DNA from: Polyporus tsugae
Taxonomy: Eukaryota; Basidiomycota; Agaricomycetes; Polyporales; Polyporaceae
DNA length: 64,000 nt
Reading direction: 5' to 3'
Assembly: GCA_024305745.1 (NCBI GenBank)
Contig: JAHRBS010000007.1
Span: forward strand, 2,976,001-3,040,000
Position numbers and translations under genes: made by a program. Shown piece by piece: positions 58,199-64,000 of this stretch (position 1 is its first letter; each line of letters starts with the position of its first letter). The notes under the pieces are model-generated. The model was given only the letters and a program-made list of their open reading frames with translations. It did not search any database and was not told the DNA's origin.

Positions 58199-60905
58199 TC
58201 AATGCTGAATCTGAGTCGTGAAGGGCCCCTCCGGATAGTTCATGACACCCGCAGGGACACCCAGAGCTGTCTCGCCGTCGGGGTGGAGAGCCCAGTCGTC
58301 CTCTTCCTCCGGCACATTGACGTCGTGCCTGGCGTGCATTCGTTAGTATATGGGAATAAGAGAGAACGAGCACAATGAACAAACGCGCTTCACGATACAA
58401 TGTTCTACGACGTCTCGCATAGTCATGGCATGACCGCGACAATGAACGCACCCCCAGAGCTTGTACGTATCTCTGAAGTACGCGGACGTCCAATCATACT
58501 CGCTTTCAATGACATGAGCTCTGTCGTCGTCGTTGAGCAGCGTCAGCTTGATGTCCTTGCCCTTGTGATCAGGTTTGCACAGGTGAGCGACCTACACGTG
58601 GTGAGCGCATGAGTCAGTATGATAAACATAAACCAACCGACGTAGAACACACAATGACGCACCGCAACTCTCCACGGCATCACACAGACGGACCCGTCCT
58701 TGGTGCATTCCCCGCACGCGAACCTGGGCGAGTCGAGGTCCATATCGAAACCTTTGGTGCCATTCGGGTCCAGCCCGTACGCGCGGATGACTTTCTGCGC
58801 TGCCGCCCGGGCATCCATATCATAGAAGACCTTGTTCCCAGAGTAGTTCCACGGAAACTCCTTCAAGACGATATTGTACGCGTTCGCCCGGTCGTCCGCG
58901 TCCGTCTTCGGGTCCATGTTGATGGCGGGTCCGGTCTTCAGGCACTGGTGGGCCTGCACGCGCGGGTAGTCGAGAAGGCAGTCGCATTCAGTGCACCTGA
59001 ACCAGGTCGTGGCGCGCAGGAGGGCCATGAGGATGCTTTCCGTCGACCTATCGTCGAGGGCATCGTTCTCTGCAGCGCGCTTGATCGCGAGTTCCGTCTC
59101 TTCCGGACAGGCTTCATCAGGAATCATCGTGTACAGCCGCCACTGCATGTCCCGTCGCCATCGTCGCACGATATCGGTCAGCGCCAGCTTGACCACCTCA
59201 GCAGGCAAGTCGACCTCCTTGAAGAATACGTCGCGTTCACGGTCCATAAGGCTTCTAAAGACGGGTGTATACCGCGATAAGTCGGCGGCGGAGGGGATGT
59301 TCTCCCAAAGAGGGTGAAGTGAGAGGTAGTCGGATACGGTGTGTTGAATGACACGGAGACGGTTGATGTACTCTGCGGCACGCTCTCGCATGACACGCTC
59401 GGAGCGGGCTGTTTGCGCGAAGGCGAGCATAGGCTCCTTGATATTGTTCCAGACTAAATAATTGGAACTGAGCGAATTGTTCAAGAGAGGTGTGCGCTAG
59501 TGGACGCAACGTACTACGATCAGTGAGCTCCTTGGGCTGTTTGACGGACGGGTGCTCCACGAATTTGTCGAACAACTCAACTGTCATGTATTCAAGGTCT
59601 TGAGCATAGCCCAGGTCCGACAGGCGTGCCAAAATTCTGCTCAAAAGGTGAGCGGGGAATGGGATACAACCAGGAATATACGCACTGGGTATAGCGTCGA
59701 ACACGAAGATCAAGCTTCTCTAAGGCGCGTTTGTGGTTCTGTTTGAGTTGCCAGTCTTCCAGCAACTCCGCGTTCTGTATTCCATCTACGTGGTCAATTG
59801 CACGAAGGGACGAGCAGGCGACTGTAACGAGCCTTCTCTTGATCAGTCATCAATTGTATGCGCTGCTCCTCGAGGGCTTTCAACTTTGCGTCATCTTCAT
59901 CGCATTCTGCGATACGCTCGAGGAGTTCCTGGAGCTTGGCTTTCGGAAAGAATAATCCTGACAACATATAAGTTCCCAAGCAACTGATATAATTCCCAAT
60001 GGGATCGCACTGTTGTTGATCTGTTCCGCAGGAAGCATAGCCCCTGGCTTGATTCGCCTTCGACCGACAGCGTGAAAGACGTCAATGAGCTCTGCGAAGC
60101 TAAGAGGTTGTTAGCAGAGAGGTGAGACAGAGGCAGCAGGACAACATGCGTACTTTTCTTTGAGACAGGATTTACAGCAACGGAGACGGCAGATCCACAT
60201 CACGGTCATGACACGTGCTTTCACACAGAACTGAAAGACGGGACATGAGCACGGAATAACCCAACGCACGGCGAACCATCAGGGCAATGATATGCTCCGT
60301 GGACGTCACTCCGAAACAATCAAGCATTTTGACTCGGTGTCTAGTACTGGTAGCATTCCCTGCGGGAGGAGCGCGGCGGAGGCTTAGGGAGAATGGACTT
60401 ACATGACAATGAGGGTCGAACAAGAGGTTGGTGTACGCCGGCTCCGTCAAGTCTGGTGGACATTCAGGAAGGTCGGGTACGGTTGCAATGGATTGCCTCC
60501 AGAGCGTGATAGCGGAGCGGCTCATGAGGAGGGCCCGAAACGCCTTTGTAGTCCTCGCGAGATGGAGTAGGTCATATGGATGTAGATAAGGGAAGACCTG
60601 GACGGGGCAAAACACATCGGTAACGGTGAGTTACACTTGAACGAAAAACATACCTCGTACAAAACGTCAAGCGGCATATCGGGTAGCCTGCTGAGAGACA
60701 TTCTCTTCCCCCTCGTCCTGGCGGACTTCTGCGGAGCATGTCTCGGCAATGCTTTCGAGGTGTTCTTGCGGCGACGTTTTGTGGGTGGCTCAGGGTTGGT
60801 TTCATCCTGGGGGCCTTGCTCCGAGACAGCAGCAAGATTCAGCATACTGTCTTTCTCTCGGAGACGGGAAGATCGACGAAGCGGTCCAGCCGCAGAGGAC
60901 GACAT
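58199..60905 (-). CDS. F-box protein with Cys-rich C-terminus
   Basis: The N-terminus has basic, Arg-rich sequence ('RRSSRLREKDSMLN', then 'GKRMSLSRLPDMPLDVLYE') running into an F-box: 'VFPYLHPYDLLHLARTTKAF', 'RALLMSRSAITLWRQSIATV' and 'PDLPECPPDLTEPAYTNLLF', a layout common in Agaricomycete F-box proteins. The middle is helical with a charged coil ('AKLKALEEQRIQLMTDQEKA'). Possible zinc-binding pairs occur as 'FRCTECDCLLDYPRVQAHQC', 'FACGECTKDGSVC' and 'LWGCVHCRGHAMTMRDVVEH'. It should act as an SCF adaptor; the C-terminal Cys/His units may bind zinc and substrates (inference). It is interrupted by many introns. Start ATG at 60905; stop TGA at 58199-58201 after 'TTQIQH'. Confidence 0.75.
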
Positions 60906-61937
60906 AGTCTGAATGTGTGGTACAGTGGAGGGGTTGTGTGGAGGATGAGTAGGACGTCGTGTGGCAGAGCGCGAAGGGTCTTCTATGGAGACGAGGCCGT
61001 TGGCCAGAGCAGTGGTCGTTGCGGGGAGAAAGAGCGCAGCATCGCCTCGGACGTCCGTCGTTGCGGGGCCACCAGCGGTACCCGATCGCGTTCTCCTCCG
61101 GCGTCTACCGCTACGTACCAGGACTCATTTAAAGCTGCTCTCAATGTCATACAAACCTAATGAATTACCAATTCTACTCGTTTATTTGTATGCAGTAGCT
61201 GACAAGAACGGAGCTGTGGGTGGGTGATCGTCACCCGCCGATCGCAAAATCGCTCTGTTCGCCTCGCGACCGAGAGACGAGATTGATGGTTAGCCTCATG
61301 ATTTCTAACTTTGGAAATATTGGCCGTCACTGCAGCCGCAGGGCATACCAATCTCCCGACTAGTACTGTACTACTAACCGCCATCCTTCTCCTGTCTTTC
61401 CTTTCCCTCATCTCCTCCATCTGATTCTACTGCGTCCAACATCTACCATTCCTCATCTACACGGCTTTCGCACCTTTCCTGTACTGCCTCTCATCCTCTT
61501 GTCTCCCCCATGTCTCATCCTTCTCTCCAATGTGTCTCTCGTCGACGCCTTTGCACCGCTGAGTGGTACTATAGATAGTCGGTGGCAGCGTAGGTCTTGC
61601 ATTGGTCTCTGCCTCGTCTATCTGGTGTCATGGTCTTGGTCCATACGTGTTTTCGTTGGGGAGATTCATGTATTCATAGACTGCAGGAGATGCCTCTGGG
61701 ATAAAATGATAGTGGGCTTTGGGGAACGACGTTAAGCTGGGACTTGAACTCCACAGCCTGCCGATAACGAATGACATACCGCATGAGTATTCCTGGATGC
61801 GACTGAGTCGCGACAGATCTAGAAGGGTTGAAGAAGATACAATCACAAAACCACTACTTACGAACAGCATATGAAGAGATTGCTCCAATAATATATCGAA
61901 TAACTTAGCGGCTCTGAGAACGTAAACGCGGTTTCCC
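60906..61937. other. long intergenic region
   Basis: Upstream flank of the F-box gene and downstream flank of fan1. The frames present are short and without motif. A tRNA-like B-box candidate near 61740 was checked and rejected. Confidence 0.45.
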
Positions 61938-64000
61938 CTACTTCTTGCCCTTCGACGGTGAACCTTTACTCTTGGATGGCGAGCCTTTGGATTTGGACGG
62001 CGACGAACTCGGATGTCTTGACGAACTGGGGGTGCTCGTGATGACCACCTCCACCAGGCTGTTGACCCTTGCCACCTTTCGCCCGACTGGCGACGCAGGT
62101 TCGTCCGCATTCGCATTCGCGCGGGTCCTTCGTTTCTTAGGTGACGGCGCGGCTGCTGTCTCGTCAGCCTCGTCTTCGGTATGCCTGTCTAGCTGCGAGT
62201 AGTCCACCGCCTCGTCCTCGGACTCCACGAGCCAGTCGTCCCGCTTGCGCTTCTGTCCAGCTTTCTTCCCTGTCTTCTCTTTCTTGACGGCCTTTCCCTT
62301 CTTGGGTTTGGGGGCGTCGCCCTCCTCGTAGACGTGGCACACCTCTACGGGCATCCCCGCCTGTAACAGGACATCGATCCACACCTTTATTCCTGCCGTC
62401 AATTCGACGCACTTCCTACTGTACAGGATGCACTCACCTTCTGGTTCTCCTGTAAAGTATCGCCCGGCCCCTTGACTTCGACAAACTTGGCATAACCCTC
62501 GTCCTCGTGCCAGACGATCAAATCCGGGACACCCGCCGCTCGTGCTCCATAGTCTTCGCACATGAGCCGACATATCGCGACCAACACGTCTGTGTCCATA
62601 CACTGCAAACCAGTCCCATCAGCACCCATCTGACAGAGCCACAACTCGCATGAGCTGCACTGACTCGCACAATGCCAAGCAGATCCTCCTTCTGGAACAA
62701 GTCCCACCGCACGCCGACGCACATGACGTTCGTGTTCGCATCGTACATCTGCCCGAGGATCTCCGCCGCCTTGCCATCGCGAATGCCTTCGAGACGGGCG
62801 TCGATAAGCTCCTGCCGAGAATAGTAGAACGTGTCCTCGACGATGTCCAGGGGTGCGGATTGGAACGATGTTTCGAAGGCGCCCGGGATCGGCGCGAAGA
62901 TGACGTCCCAGAAGAGCAACCCGAAGAGCGTGGTGACGATCCGGCCTTCGCAATGGAACCTAGAACAAAACACGCAACGTCAACGAAACGAACGTCTGGG
63001 AAGAGACTGCGCGATACATACCCTTTACAGCCGTGCTCTTCATAGTATTGAAGCGCCAAGGTTTCCACGTTAACCTCTTCATCGTCCCGGCCCTTCCAGA
63101 TGGACTTCCCGCCTTTCTCCGGCTTCTACCATGAAAGAATGTAAATATCTGCGCTGGATACTATATCTGCGCTGGCTCACTTCTTCCTTAGGTTTCTTGG
63201 GACTAAGCTCTCGACGATTGCTCCAAGCCAAGCCTTGGGTTTGCCCGGGGCTCCTACCCACGACCCGGAGGGCCGTATCCAGGTGGATGCCGTTCGGACG
63301 GATACGCTCGCCCTCCACGTAGATGTCTTTGGCGGTCTTCAGGCCCCCTTCGCATATGTGGCATTCTCCAGGCGGAACCTTGAGCTTCTTCTCGAGTCGC
63401 GTCAGCCGCCTTTCGAGCATCGGCCGAAACACTTCAAGCCAGGAGCTGGTCAGGGTCCGGATCTAGAAGCAACAGCAAAGCAGCAAACTCACCGATATGT
63501 GTATCCGGGTCCTCCAGGCCAGCGATGACAACTTCCATCGCTTCCTGATAGCGGCCGGGTTCGTCCTTGAGGTGCGTCATGAGGATGAGCGCGCGTCGCT
63601 CGTACCACCGACCGCGCCTTCCGCGCCTCCATCGCTGCTGCGCGAGGAGCGTCTCAAGAACCTTAAGTTCCTCCTCATACTCCTTCAATGTGCCCAAAGC
63701 GGCTGCACCCTTGGTGACGACACGAGTAAGAATGTGGCCTAGTTGGCATTGTCAGATACATTCATCCACCGCGCAGCAGGGGTGACACATACCACAGTCG
63801 AACCGTTCCAGTCCTTTCCGGCTTGGATTCTCCTCGCCCTTCGCTTGGATAAGGTCTATCCACTTCGGGTAGACAGTCTCCATGAGCTCCTTCACCTTGC
63901 GCGCGTTGCGCACCCTCTCCGTCTCCTCTTCGTCTTTACGCTCCGCTTTCACCACAACGGGTGATTCCGACACTGCAGCGCTGCTTGCCCTGGTTGCGCG
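61938..64000 (-). CDS. Fanconi-associated nuclease FAN1 (C-terminal part, N-terminus beyond window)
   Basis: The gene runs off the right edge, so only roughly the last 550-600 residues are seen. They include the TPR-like helical part 'LLAQQRWRRGRRGRWYERRA' and 'LGTLKEYEEELKVLETL', the linker 'RPNGIHLDTALRVVGRSPGQ', 'NVETLALQYYEEHGCKG', 'RIVTTLFGLLFWDVIFAPIP' and the VRR-NUC nuclease core 'GVPDLIVWHEDEGYAKFVEV' then 'KGPGDTLQENQKVWIDVLLQ', with the PD-(D/E)XK residues PD...E-V-K. FAN1 cuts branched DNA during interstrand crosslink repair. A 120-residue basic tail follows the nuclease, rich in Lys and Ser, with near-repeats of SPSKSKG before the TAG. The frame is open to the edge, so no premature end is suggested. 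Confidence 0.93.

Noticed and set aside
61735..61815. tRNA-like B-box (ggagttcaagtccc on the minus strand)
   Set aside because: The T-arm has two mismatches and no matching acceptor or D-arm could be found, so no cloverleaf forms.

Overview
The window looks like chromosomal DNA from a filamentous basidiomycete, most likely an Agaricomycete. The reasons are: nearly every gene is split by short introns of about 45-70 bp with GT donors and AG acceptors; codon use is GC-rich; genes are packed closely on both strands; and the products are typically fungal (Zn2Cys6 regulator, HET-domain relic, DUF3074, UBC9, ATG15, ERF2, a relic of a secreted AA8-CBM1 cytochrome). I found no rRNA, tRNA, CRISPR array or intact transposase. 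All coding calls come from reading translated exons and joining them at splice sites by eye. Boundaries given are first and last coding bases and include introns.

Layout. 1-9.6 kb: a DUF3074 lipid-binding-like protein, a glutamine-synthetase-like enzyme and a WD40 protein, then a broken HET-domain gene lying tail-side of the autophagy lipase gene atg15. 10-17.4 kb: a four-TM membrane protein, phosphopantetheine adenylyltransferase, and a long LIM-domain scaffold. 17.4-21.7 kb: a 4 kb gene-poor stretch holding what looks like a decayed, unidentified gene. 21.7-36.5 kb: a Zn2Cys6 transcription factor, the palmitoyltransferase Erf2, a SAC/hSac2 phosphoinositide phosphatase and proteasome subunit beta5, all on the minus strand. 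37-41.1 kb: a LaeA-type methyltransferase, SUMO-conjugating enzyme Ubc9 and Snu13.

41.1-44.4 kb is the most accessory-looking region: two inverted copies of a hairpin-forming repeat 1.3 kb apart, followed by a broken gene for an extracellular AA8 cytochrome with a C-terminal CBM1 cellulose-binding module. 44.5-49.4 kb: a conserved-looking protein with a possible retropepsin-like C-terminus, mitoribosomal protein mS38 and an uncharacterised proline/serine-rich protein with a TATA promoter. 49.7-64 kb: an F-box/LRR-type protein, GPI mannosyltransferase Gpi10, a URI/Bud27-like protein divergent from the ribosome-assembly factor Pno1, a second F-box protein, and the C-terminal part of the DNA-repair nuclease FAN1 running off the right edge.

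Most of the intact genes are housekeeping genes (ribosome and proteasome function, splicing, SUMO, GPI anchors, palmitoylation, CoA synthesis, autophagy, DNA repair). The accessory content has been lost or is decaying: HET, AA8-CBM1 and the unknown gene at 18-20 kb all carry disabling changes. I do not see a convincing new multi-gene system. The best leads are the paired hairpin element, the AA8-CBM1 relic, the retropepsin-like protein and three very short internal exons (17, 19 and 21 nt) that standard annotation could miss.
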